DNA from: Methanoregula sp.
GTDB taxonomy: Archaea > Halobacteriota > Methanomicrobia > Methanomicrobiales > Methanospirillaceae
Direction: 5' to 3'
Length of the DNA: 7,810 nucleotides
Assembly: GCA_003154335.1 (NCBI GenBank)
Contig: PMDE01000127.1
Coordinates: 1-7,810, forward strand
Shown here: in pieces, positions 1 through 5,842 of the stretch
Numbering within the stretch: the stretch's first letter is position 1
How the letters are laid out: every line of letters begins with the position of its first letter
Program-made: the position numbers and the translations under genes
The notes under the pieces: model-generated
Databases searched by the model: none
Told to the model about the DNA's origin: nothing
Seen by the model: the letters and a program-made list of their open reading frames with translations, nothing else

Positions 1-267
1 TTTCTGATGCAACAAAATCCCAGACGAATTAGATTTTAACTCAGAACAAATCCTTTTTTTCAAAAACACGGGAAACCGTGCCTGGTCGGACGGAAAGAGA
101 CCATCCGGCCCCTCGCTCATGACCATAGTGATGACGTTATTGTCACATATATCCGGCAACCTGATTAACCGGCTTTCCTTTGGGATTTGCGAAAAAAACC
201 ACCGATGATCCGGGATGGAGAAGTCTATACTCGAAACCCACAATCGTTTAACAGAGGCAATTTGCAT
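1..267 (-). CDS. Possible 5' part of a divergent gene, cut by the left edge (uncertain)
   Basis: I do not recognise this frame and am unsure it is a gene. Reading the minus strand leftwards, there is no stop codon from about position 424 to position 1, roughly 140 codons. The first ATG in this frame is at 267-265 (GTG just before it at 270), which would give 89 codons, beginning MQIASVKRLW and running off the window. Earlier TTG codons at 348, 378 and 393 could be starts too, the last overlapping the cheY start. For coding: the length of the open frame in a region with no other gene, and codons such as CCG GAT and CGG that are also common in the che genes. Against: no Shine-Dalgarno sequence, openness beyond any plausible start, many Phe and Trp, few Ala, and two strong hairpins inside it. 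It could be a real divergent gene, a decayed remnant, or chance. Confidence 0.28.
   Translation of the reverse strand, partial: MQIASVKRLWVSSIDFSIPDHRWFFSQIPKESRLIRLPDICDNNVITMVMSEGPDGLFPSDQARFPVFLKKRICSELKSNSSGILLHQK
67..110. other. Two adjacent stem-loops
   Basis: The first stem-loop is CACGG / CCGTG (67-71 with 76-80) closed by a GAAA tetraloop, the GNRA type that stabilises RNA hairpins. Three bases later a second stem pairs 84-93 with 101-110 around a 7-base loop: ten positions with one C-A mismatch and one G-U. A run of seven T (54-60) lies on the left, and five A (62-66) directly abut the first stem, so on a minus-strand transcript the hairpins would be followed by U5. They could be an RNA structure in a leader, a terminator of a neighbour, or coincidental structure within the possible minus-strand reading frame. 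No known riboswitch or RNA family was recognised. Confidence 0.35.
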
Positions 268-339
268 CACTTGCCAAAATACCGCAGAACGGTTAAAGAT
301 CTTTTTAGTAAGGTATCCAAAGACGAATTTACCCTGTTT

Positions 340-392
340 TAATTCCAATACTTCTTTAAGGGATAATCTACCAAACAATTTATTGATTATCA
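340..392 (+). promoter_or_regulatory. Probable promoter and short leader of the che operon
   Basis: This AT-rich stretch immediately precedes cheY and must carry, or lie close to, the operon promoter because no + strand gene is seen upstream. The best TATA-like string is TTTAAGGGATAAT (355-367), about 26 to 38 bases before the ATG, a spacing that fits a very short or absent leader. No Shine-Dalgarno sequence lies directly before the ATG. The match to the archaeal TATA consensus is poor, so the exact box is a guess. A second AT-rich candidate, CATATAT, lies at 145-151 and would imply a leader of roughly 220 bases. Confidence 0.25.
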
Positions 393-755
393 ATGGGAAA
401 AATTCTGATTGTGGATGATACTCTCTTCATGAGAACACTGTTAAAAAATATCCTGTTTTCCGGCGGACACACGATTGCCGGTGAAGCAGGAGATGGCGAA
501 GAGGGCGTTGCAAAATATAAGGAGCTGAAACCTGATCTCGTTACCATGGACATTGTTATGCCCAAACTGAATGGGATCGAAGCATTAAAGGCGATTAAAG
601 AGTTTGATCCGGCAGCCAAGATCGTTATGTGCACAGCAGTCGGTCAGGAGCAGATGGTGAAACTCGCCATCAAGAGCGGTGCAAAAGGTTACATTATCAA
701 ACCATTCCAGGCCCCGAAAGTATTAGAAGAAGTCAAAAACGTCCTCTCAAGCTGA
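393..755 (+). CDS. cheY: Chemotaxis response regulator CheY
   Basis: Single receiver-domain protein of 120 residues, the normal CheY length with no output domain. Visible receiver signatures are the acidic pair Asp8-Asp9 (Mg binding), the phosphoacceptor Asp53 in TMDIVMP, Thr81 of the switch, the aromatic Tyr100 and the conserved Lys103 in IIKPF. It takes phosphate from CheA and, by family knowledge, signals in the cytoplasm to the archaellum motor (in archaea through the adaptor CheF). The start is well fixed: TGA lies in frame only two codons before the ATG, and the protein begins straight into the first beta strand (KILIVDD). There is no Shine-Dalgarno sequence, which suggests a leaderless or short-leader message, as expected for the first gene of an archaeal operon. 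cheB follows after 5 bases. Function as CheY is further supported by cheA, cheB, cheC and cheD in the same operon. Confidence 0.95.
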   Translation: MGKILIVDDTLFMRTLLKNILFSGGHTIAGEAGDGEEGVAKYKELKPDLVTMDIVMPKLNGIEALKAIKEFDPAAKIVMCTAVGQEQMVKLAIKSGAKGYIIKPFQAPKVLEEVKNVLSS

Positions 756-760
756 CGGCC

Positions 761-1804
761 ATGGTAAAAGTTCTCATAGTTGATGATTCCGTGTTCATGC
801 GAACGGTCATACGGGACATGCTCGCAAAAGATCCGGTTATCGAAATAGTGGGAACTGCATCTGACGGCCTTGACGCGCTTGAAAAGATCCACGACCTCAG
901 TCCCGACCTCATAACCCTGGATATTGAAATGCCGAAAATGACAGGCCTTGAGGTCTTAAAAGAACTGCAAAAAATAAAGAAGCCGCCAAAAGTCCTGATG
1001 CTGAGTTCCCTAACTTCAAAAGGCGCTGAGATGACCGGGAAGGCAATTCAGCTCGGGGCTGATGATTTCATGTTAAAACCTACGGAACTTCCTCGTGTCC
1101 GGGAAATCAGTGAAGAGTTAATTGCAAAAGTCAAACATCTTGCCACACTCGCCTCGACTATCATCCCTCATAAGATCCCCCTTCGTCCTGCCGGGCCTGC
1201 AGACCGTGTCGTACTCATCGGATCATCGGCCGGGGGACCACCCCAGGTCGATATACTGCTTTCCATGTTGTCACCTGATCTTCCCGCGGGGGTGATCATA
1301 ACCCAGCATATGCCCGTTGGTTTTACTGCACCTCTTGCCGAACGTTTCAACAGAATTGCTACCATGCCGGTCCGGGAGACACAGAATGGCGACCTGCTCG
1401 AGACAGGAAAAATTCTGTTGTCGAAAGCTGGAGTTCACACAATTGTTTCTGGGATGATGGGAGTAAATGGAAAGACATCGGGGCGCATCGTCCATTCAAC
1501 ATCCCCTCCGGTACACGGGGTGAGACCCGCAGTAGACAAGACATTTGAGTCCGCTGCGCATGTCTACGGAAAGAACACGGTCTCCGTCATTTTAAGTGGT
1601 ATGGGAAATGACGCAGGTGAGGGCGCACTCGCGATAAAAAATGCAGGCGGGGTGAGCCTTATTTGTGATGAGAAAGACTGTCTTGTATACGGGATGGCAC
1701 GATCTGCGATAAGGAATAATGCCGTTGACCAGGTCATTCCATTAAAAAAAATGTCACAGGAGATTGAGCGTACAGTGAGCCGGATGGAGGAGAACCGTGT
1801 CTGA
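761..1804 (+). CDS. cheB: CheB: chemoreceptor methylesterase/glutamine deamidase with receiver domain
   Basis: Protein of 347 residues, the normal CheB length. Residues 1-122 are a receiver domain (Asp8-Asp9, phosphoacceptor Asp54 in TLDIEMP, Lys106 in MLKPTE). A linker of about 25 residues leads to the methylesterase domain (about 148-345). The catalytic triad is visible as Ser156 in IGSSAGG, His183 in TQHMP and Asp284 in GMGNDAGEG. The enzyme hydrolyses receptor glutamyl methyl esters when phosphorylated by CheA, opposing CheR. The ATG at 761 matches the start of the first receiver strand (KVLIVDD); the frame stays open further upstream, but that would overlap cheY and add residues unrelated to the family. 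No Shine-Dalgarno sequence is evident, and the 5-base gap after the cheY stop suggests translational coupling. The 3' end overlaps cheA by 8 bases. The triad Asp is followed by Ala-Gly rather than the more usual Gly-Ala. Confidence 0.95.
   Translation: MVKVLIVDDSVFMRTVIRDMLAKDPVIEIVGTASDGLDALEKIHDLSPDLITLDIEMPKMTGLEVLKELQKIKKPPKVLMLSSLTSKGAEMTGKAIQLGADDFMLKPTELPRVREISEELIAKVKHLATLASTIIPHKIPLRPAGPADRVVLIGSSAGGPPQVDILLSMLSPDLPAGVIITQHMPVGFTAPLAERFNRIATMPVRETQNGDLLETGKILLSKAGVHTIVSGMMGVNGKTSGRIVHSTSPPVHGVRPAVDKTFESAAHVYGKNTVSVILSGMGNDAGEGALAIKNAGGVSLICDEKDCLVYGMARSAIRNNAVDQVIPLKKMSQEIERTVSRMEENRV
1786..1790 (+). promoter_or_regulatory. Ribosome binding site of cheA, inside the cheB end
   Basis: GGAGG sits six bases before the GTG at 1797 and inside the last codons of cheB. 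It decides in favour of the GTG start, since the nearby ATG at 1784 is in the cheB frame. The placement ties cheA translation to that of cheB. Confidence 0.75.
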
Positions 1805-3863
1805 GTTTGAGCAATACCGCGGGCTGTTTGTCGCAGAATCCCGTGAAAATCATGAGAACCTGGTAAAGAACCTGTTACTCCTTGAACTGGGTTCATATCA
1901 GGACGCCATTGATGAAATCTTCCGTTCTATCCATACCCTTAAAGGGGCATCTGCATCGATGGGATTTTCCACAATGGAACATCTTTGTCACAGCATGGAA
2001 GACGTCTTCTCCCTTATCCGCAGCGGATCTGCAAATATTTCACCGGAGCTCGTCAATCTTCTCCTGACCTGTTCGGATATTATCGAGCAGATGCTGGATG
2101 ATATCGAATCCGGAGGAGATTCATCGTCAAAAAACCCGGAAAATGAGATTTATGCTCTCCGGCAATGGATTGAGCAGCATGGGGGCAAGCCAAAAGACAG
2201 CCGCGAACGATCGCCTGTCCCGGCGCCTGTTCCTACACCGGTTATTGTTCCAGAAGAAGCTTCAAAGCCCGTGGAAATAGAAGGCTGCCAGGAATTTGAT
2301 ATGCAGATTACTGTCGCACAGGAATGCATTATGAAGGATGTCCGGGCAATGCTTGCGCTCGGAAACTTACAAGCCCTTGGGACGATCATTTCAGTGGATC
2401 CTACCGTTGAGGCGATTGATGAAGGGAAATTTAACGGTACACTTCAGATCCGTATTGCGAGTGATGCCGGCGAGGAGGCATTACAAACGGCAGCCTCAGG
2501 CACTGAGATTTCCGAAGTTGTGATACGGGCTGTAAAGAAACAGGAGACGCCATCTCCGGACAATATCACCGACAGCGTCCCCCATAGTGATGCGCCCGAA
2601 ATTGTTCCCAAAGTCGCAGCAGATAGTGTACCTCATAGTGTTGTTCCTGCCGTTGTACCTGAAATTATTCCTGACACTGCAAAAATGGTTGATCAGGATA
2701 AAAAACAATCCGCGTTGCCGGATAAAACACGGGAGATAAAAAATCTCAGGGTTGATATCAATCAGCTCGACCATATCATGAACCTGGTCGAAGATCTCGT
2801 CATCAACCGGGGCAGGCTGAAGCAGATCGCAGAACATCACAAAATCAAGGAACTGGATGAGGCGATAGGCATGGTTGACCGATCGGTCTCCGAACTCCAG
2901 AACCAGATGATGATCATCAGGATGATCCCCCTGAACCACATCTTCAACCGGCTTCCAAGGGTCGTACGGGATGTTGCCCAGTATGATAACAAAGAAGTCG
3001 AATTTGTTATTGAAGGCGGAGAAACCGAACTGGACCGGAGCGTGATGGACGGGCTGAATGATCCCCTGCTTCACCTTATCCGTAATGCAGTAAATCACGG
3101 AATTGAATCTCCCGATACCCGTAAAAAAGCCGGAAAACCGGCAAAGGGGAACGTCAAGCTCTCTGCCCACCGCGACAGAGATAATGTGATCATAGAACTC
3201 ATCGACGATGGTGCAGGAATCAATGTCGAAAAGGTCAAGGCAAAGGCGATTGAGAGGGGAATGATCACTTCAGAAGCCGCAGCAACTTTCACAACGGAAC
3301 AGGCAATTGACCTGTTATTCCAGCCGGGTTTCTCGACCGCCGACAAAATAACTGACATAAGCGGTCGGGGTGTCGGGCTCGATGTTGTCAAAAGGTCCAT
3401 TGAAGCCCTGAAAGGTACCATACGTGTTGACACAACCCCGGGTAAAGGGAGCAGGTTTGAGCTGTTACTCCCGCCGACAATGGCAATTGTTGACGTGATG
3501 ATCGTCAGCATTAACGGGAAACGACTGGGCATCCCCATCAGCAGTATTGTAGAGGTGGCAAATTTCAGGAAAGACACTACCCACCAGATCGGCAAAGGAG
3601 AAGCGATTTTGCTGCGAAATGAGGTCCTTCAGATCCTCTGGCTGAATGAGATGGTGGGTAAATCAAATTCCTGCGAGATCCTCATTGTTGTTCAATACCA
3701 TAAGAGAAAATGTTGTATCCCGGTTGATATCGTTGAAGGCAAGCAGGAAGTGGTTGTAAAACCCCTGAGCAGTTTTATTGGAAATGCCAAAGGAGTGAGT
3801 GGGGTTACCATCCTCGGTGACGGTTATGTCATCCCGGTACTTGATGTGAATACCATTATTTAG
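1797..3863 (+). CDS. cheA: Chemotaxis histidine kinase CheA (P1 to P5)
   Basis: Cytoplasmic kinase of 688 residues with the full class II layout. P1 (about 1-105) carries the phosphorylated His46 in HTLKG. A Pro-rich linker (139-160) leads to a P2 domain (about 165-247) of the type that docks CheY/CheB. A second linker (248-312) contains a DSVPHS repeat. P3 (about 314-382) is the dimerisation helix pair. P4 is the ATPase: N box HLIRNAVNHGIE (426-437), G1 box DDGAGI (470-475), F box region LLFQPGFS (506-513) and G2 box GRGVGLDVV (523-531). P5 (about 560-688) is the CheW-like domain that couples to receptors. All catalytic signatures are intact, so an active kinase is expected. The start is GTG with a good Shine-Dalgarno sequence, overlapping cheB by 8 bases. 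The TAG stop is shared with the cheC ribosome binding site. Confidence 0.96.
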   Translation: MSEFEQYRGLFVAESRENHENLVKNLLLLELGSYQDAIDEIFRSIHTLKGASASMGFSTMEHLCHSMEDVFSLIRSGSANISPELVNLLLTCSDIIEQMLDDIESGGDSSSKNPENEIYALRQWIEQHGGKPKDSRERSPVPAPVPTPVIVPEEASKPVEIEGCQEFDMQITVAQECIMKDVRAMLALGNLQALGTIISVDPTVEAIDEGKFNGTLQIRIASDAGEEALQTAASGTEISEVVIRAVKKQETPSPDNITDSVPHSDAPEIVPKVAADSVPHSVVPAVVPEIIPDTAKMVDQDKKQSALPDKTREIKNLRVDINQLDHIMNLVEDLVINRGRLKQIAEHHKIKELDEAIGMVDRSVSELQNQMMIIRMIPLNHIFNRLPRVVRDVAQYDNKEVEFVIEGGETELDRSVMDGLNDPLLHLIRNAVNHGIESPDTRKKAGKPAKGNVKLSAHRDRDNVIIELIDDGAGINVEKVKAKAIERGMITSEAAATFTTEQAIDLLFQPGFSTADKITDISGRGVGLDVVKRSIEALKGTIRVDTTPGKGSRFELLLPPTMAIVDVMIVSINGKRLGIPISSIVEVANFRKDTTHQIGKGEAILLRNEVLQILWLNEMVGKSNSCEILIVVQYHKRKCCIPVDIVEGKQEVVVKPLSSFIGNAKGVSGVTILGDGYVIPVLDVNTII
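2571..2660 (+). repeat. Imperfect tandem repeat in the CheA P2-P3 linker
   Basis: Two 13-residue units, DSVPHSDAPEIVP (CheA 259-271, bases 2571-2609) and DSVPHSVVPAVVP (276-288, bases 2622-2660), are identical at 9 of 13 positions and separated by KVAA. A partial third copy, PEIIP, follows. It is likely a flexible, extended linker that grew by local duplication; no binding function is implied by sequence alone. Confidence 0.7.
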
Positions 3864-3869
3864 GAGAAG
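3862..3869 (+). promoter_or_regulatory. Ribosome binding site of cheC overlapping the cheA stop
   Basis: AGGAGAAG begins within the cheA TAG and ends three bases before the cheC ATG. A terminating ribosome on cheA would uncover or directly feed this site, which fits coupled expression. Confidence 0.7.
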
Positions 3870-3872
3870 ACC

Positions 3873-4481
3873 ATGAAATTAACGACAGTCCAGGCAGATG
3901 CGGTTCAGGAACTTGGAAATATAGGAGCTGCACACGCAGCGACTACCCTTTCCCAGATGCTGGGAAGCACAATCGAGATGAGCGTTCCCGCCATCAAAGT
4001 GATTGATCTTTCCCAGCTGGGACAATACATGGGTGAAGAATCGGCAGCAATGGTTATGTTTGAACTCCAGGGGGATATTCCGCACGGAGGCTATATCCTG
4101 TTTTATATAACGCAGGAATCTGCAATCCGCATGACAAACACCATGCTTGGAATGACGGAAATGAATCGCCCCCTCAACGAAATGGACCAGAGTGCACTGC
4201 TCGAAGTAGGAAATATCATGGTCTCTGCATTTCTCGATGCAACCGCAGAACTGCTCGGTTTTATAATGCTTCCCTCCCCTCCGTCACTCACCATCGACAT
4301 GGCCCACGCTGTAATGCAGTCGCTCATTGCGCAGATGCAGGAGGAGACCAATGAGGTATTACTGTTCTCGACCGAACTTGTCTGTGAGGAACACAAGATA
4401 GACAGCGATATTATCATGATGCCCGAGAGAAGCACACTCATCAGGATAATAGAACTTCTCGAAAACATGATGAAGGCTTAA
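3873..4481 (+). CDS. cheC: CheC: CheY-P phosphatase
   Basis: Protein of 202 residues, the usual CheC size. Two copies of the CYX phosphatase signature, (D/S)xxxExxN then 22 residues then P, are visible: Asp9-Glu13-Asn16 with Pro39, and Ser107-Glu111-Asn114 with Pro137. The paired Glu and Asn residues form the active site that removes phosphate from CheY-P, so both half-sites look functional. In the known family CheC also binds CheD, which raises phosphatase activity while holding CheD off the receptors. The adjacent cheD gene supports that partnership. The ATG is fixed by AGGAGAAG just upstream and a 9-base gap after cheA. No CheZ is present, so CheC is the only CheY phosphatase seen here. 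Because it has two active sites it is CheC rather than the one-site CheX; FliY, which adds a flagellar switch domain, is excluded by length. Confidence 0.93.
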   Translation: MKLTTVQADAVQELGNIGAAHAATTLSQMLGSTIEMSVPAIKVIDLSQLGQYMGEESAAMVMFELQGDIPHGGYILFYITQESAIRMTNTMLGMTEMNRPLNEMDQSALLEVGNIMVSAFLDATAELLGFIMLPSPPSLTIDMAHAVMQSLIAQMQEETNEVLLFSTELVCEEHKIDSDIIMMPERSTLIRIIELLENMMKA

Positions 4482-4499
4482 TTGCAAACCGGAACAGCC

Positions 4500-4991
4500 A
4501 TGCCCGACTCCCCTTCATACAACGAACAGACAGCGATGATCGGTATAGGGGAATACCGGATCGGCGCTTTCCCGATGATGACAATAGGTCTGGGTTCCTG
4601 CATAGGACTTACACTGTTCGATCCCAATCTCAACCTGGGAGCGATGGTGCACATCATGCTGCCCGAAAGCGCCGGAAGGAAGGACCGCCCTGGAAAATAT
4701 GCGGATACTGCAGTTCCGCTCCTTATCAATGAGCTCAATGCCCTCGGGAGTAAGAACCGCTCTGTCGTTGCAAAGATAGCGGGCGGTGCGTCCATGTTTG
4801 AGTATTTCGGCACCAATCTTAACATTGGTGAAAGAAATGCAGAAAAAGTTCGAATAATGTTAAAAGAGCATCATATCCAGATGGCTGCTGAGGATGTGGG
4901 CGGCAAAATGGGCCGTTCCGTAACCTTCCTCCCGGCAAGTGGCGGCAAGGTCTCTATCCGCAGGGCCGATGGGACAACAACGGATCTCTGA
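4500..4991 (+). CDS. cheD: CheD: chemoreceptor glutamine deamidase
   Basis: Protein of 163 residues from the ATG at 4500, or 169 from a TTG at 4482 that lies directly after the cheC stop. The catalytic Thr28, Cys34 (in GLGSCIG) and His51 (in MVHIMLPES) have the same spacing as in Thermotoga CheD (Thr six before Cys, His seventeen after). The enzyme deamidates specific receptor glutamines to glutamates and binds CheC as part of an adaptation loop. The ATG is preferred because TTG starts are rare and the conserved core begins after it; neither start has a strong Shine-Dalgarno sequence (GAAGG before the TTG, GGAA before the ATG), so the choice is open and coupling to cheC is likely. The C terminus ends 15 bases before a hairpin terminator, making this the last gene of the operon. 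Confidence 0.92.
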   Translation: MPDSPSYNEQTAMIGIGEYRIGAFPMMTIGLGSCIGLTLFDPNLNLGAMVHIMLPESAGRKDRPGKYADTAVPLLINELNALGSKNRSVVAKIAGGASMFEYFGTNLNIGERNAEKVRIMLKEHHIQMAAEDVGGKMGRSVTFLPASGGKVSIRRADGTTTDL

Positions 4992-5006
4992 TCTTTTGAA
5001 TTTTCT

Positions 5007-5036
5007 GGGGGACAAGTATTGTCTCTCCTTTTTTTT
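5007..5036 (+). terminator. Hairpin plus T8 terminator of the che operon
   Basis: GGGGGACAA (5007-5015) pairs with TTGTCTCTC (5019-5027) over nine base pairs including two G-U, around a GTA loop, followed after one base by eight T (5029-5036). It starts 15 bases after the cheD stop. It has the form of a bacterial intrinsic terminator; in archaea the T run alone can end transcription, so the hairpin may act mainly in RNA stability. Confidence 0.8.
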
Positions 5037-5205
5037 ATGAAATTTTCTCCTAGTACTATTCAGATAAATGGATATCCCCATACTCCTGCAGGTATCAGAA
5101 AATGCTCTGATTTGGTGACCACCCACGCTATAATCCGGGTCTGAATCCATCACGAAAAAATGATAGCCTGAAATTACCCACTTTTTTCTATAAGTTTTCA
5201 GTAAC

Positions 5206-5224
5206 GAAATTTTTTCAAAATTTC
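5206..5224. repeat. AT-rich perfect palindrome
   Basis: GAAATTTT (5206-5213) and AAAATTTC (5217-5224) are exact reverse complements with a TTC spacer. They are nested inside a second pair, TTTTCA (5195-5200) and TGAAAA (5236-5241). Such symmetry could be a protein binding site or RNA stem, but AT-rich palindromes are common by chance. Confidence 0.45.
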
Positions 5225-5352
5225 CTCGTAAGAATTGAAAAATGCTGAGGGAATGTATAAGACTTCCCCCTATATTTTTATTCTTCCCTCATTTTTCTCC
5301 GGGTCCGGGCATATTCCGGGAGTTTTCTGAATTATAAAGCGATAATTTGTCC

Positions 5353-5377
5353 GGGGGAACAGGTATCTGTTGCCCCC
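5353..5377. repeat. Strong GC-rich stem-loop
   Basis: GGGGGAACAG (5353-5362) pairs with CTGTT and CCCCC (5367-5371 and 5373-5377): ten Watson-Crick pairs with a single bulged G at 5372 and a GTAT loop. It stands alone in AT-rich intergenic DNA, more than 350 bases from either flanking gene and with no T run directly after it, so it is not an obvious terminator. It may be part of a small RNA. An AT-rich string ATTATAAAG lies about 15-20 bases to its left. Confidence 0.55.
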
Positions 5378-5789
5378 TGTCACTACGGCTATTACCTTTC
5401 AGTTGAAACCGTGGATGATACAAATCTTACTACAATACAGATCTTTGGATAGATTTCTTTAAGATATTGTCCCATTTTAACTACAGAATTATTCTGCATT
5501 AACACAGGAAAATTACCATAATAAACCGAATTCATCATAAAAAAAATTCAGGTTATCGGATCCATCAAAGCTAAAAAAACCGGTCAATAGTCAAGTCAGG
5601 CGACGGCCATGTCCCTTCCCTTGATCCACCCCTGCATTTAGGGATAACTCTGAAGTACCTGTCAGGTAATTTCGTCCAATCGTTTCCCATTTTCCTTATG
5701 AGGGATTATCGCATTCCAGGGGGGTTACAGCGGCAGGAACGAGCCAATGAAGAGTCGACAAGGAGCGTCAAAACATGCAGGTATCATTC

Positions 5790-5813
5790 AATAAAAAATA
5801 AAAATTTTTTATT
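5790..5813 (-). terminator. AT-rich palindrome and T-rich 3' end of the minus-strand gene
   Basis: AATAAAAAAT (5790-5799) and ATTTTTTATT (5804-5813) are exact reverse complements with an AAAA spacer. It lies 29 bases past the stop codon of the minus-strand gene; read on that strand it presents T5 and T6 runs, the usual archaeal termination signal. Confidence 0.6.
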
Positions 5814-5842
5814 CGCTGGAACAGGATTATCCTCTTTTTTAA

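Larger units (their letters stand above)
5037..5789. other. Long intergenic stretch without a supported gene
   Basis: About 750 bases between the che terminator and the 3' end of the convergent minus-strand gene. The few open frames are short or overlap neighbouring genes and do not look like proteins. It is AT-rich overall, with T runs at 5182-5187 and 5210-5215 and several inverted repeats: 5094-5111 (six-base arms), 5206-5224 (eight-base arms) and the GC-rich 5353-5377. The string TCCGGG occurs three times in 5300-5320. No tRNA, transposase or CRISPR unit was recognised. Confidence 0.6.

Noticed and set aside
128..146. GTGA ... TCAC inverted repeat before cheY
   Set aside because: Only four bases match in each arm and the interior is not symmetrical, so chance is the simplest explanation.
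215..418. 67-codon + strand frame starting MEKSILETHN before cheY
   Set aside because: It overlaps the cheY start out of frame, has no Shine-Dalgarno sequence, and its Asn/Thr/Leu-rich composition resembles no protein; the opposite strand is open over a longer distance.
629..760. 44-residue N-terminal extension of cheB
   Set aside because: It lies wholly within cheY or its stop region in another frame, and the CheB receiver domain begins naturally at the ATG at 761.
2496..3170. 224-codon minus-strand frame within cheA
   Set aside because: It is the shadow of conserved CheA P3/P4 coding sequence and has no recognisable domain.
4860..5153. 97-codon minus-strand frame across the cheD end
   Set aside because: It covers the cheD 3' end and reads straight through the operon terminator; composition is Arg/Ser/Cys-rich as in chance frames.
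5401..5411. GTTGAAAC string resembling the end of some CRISPR repeats
   Set aside because: Only one copy is present and there is no regular repeat-spacer pattern nearby.
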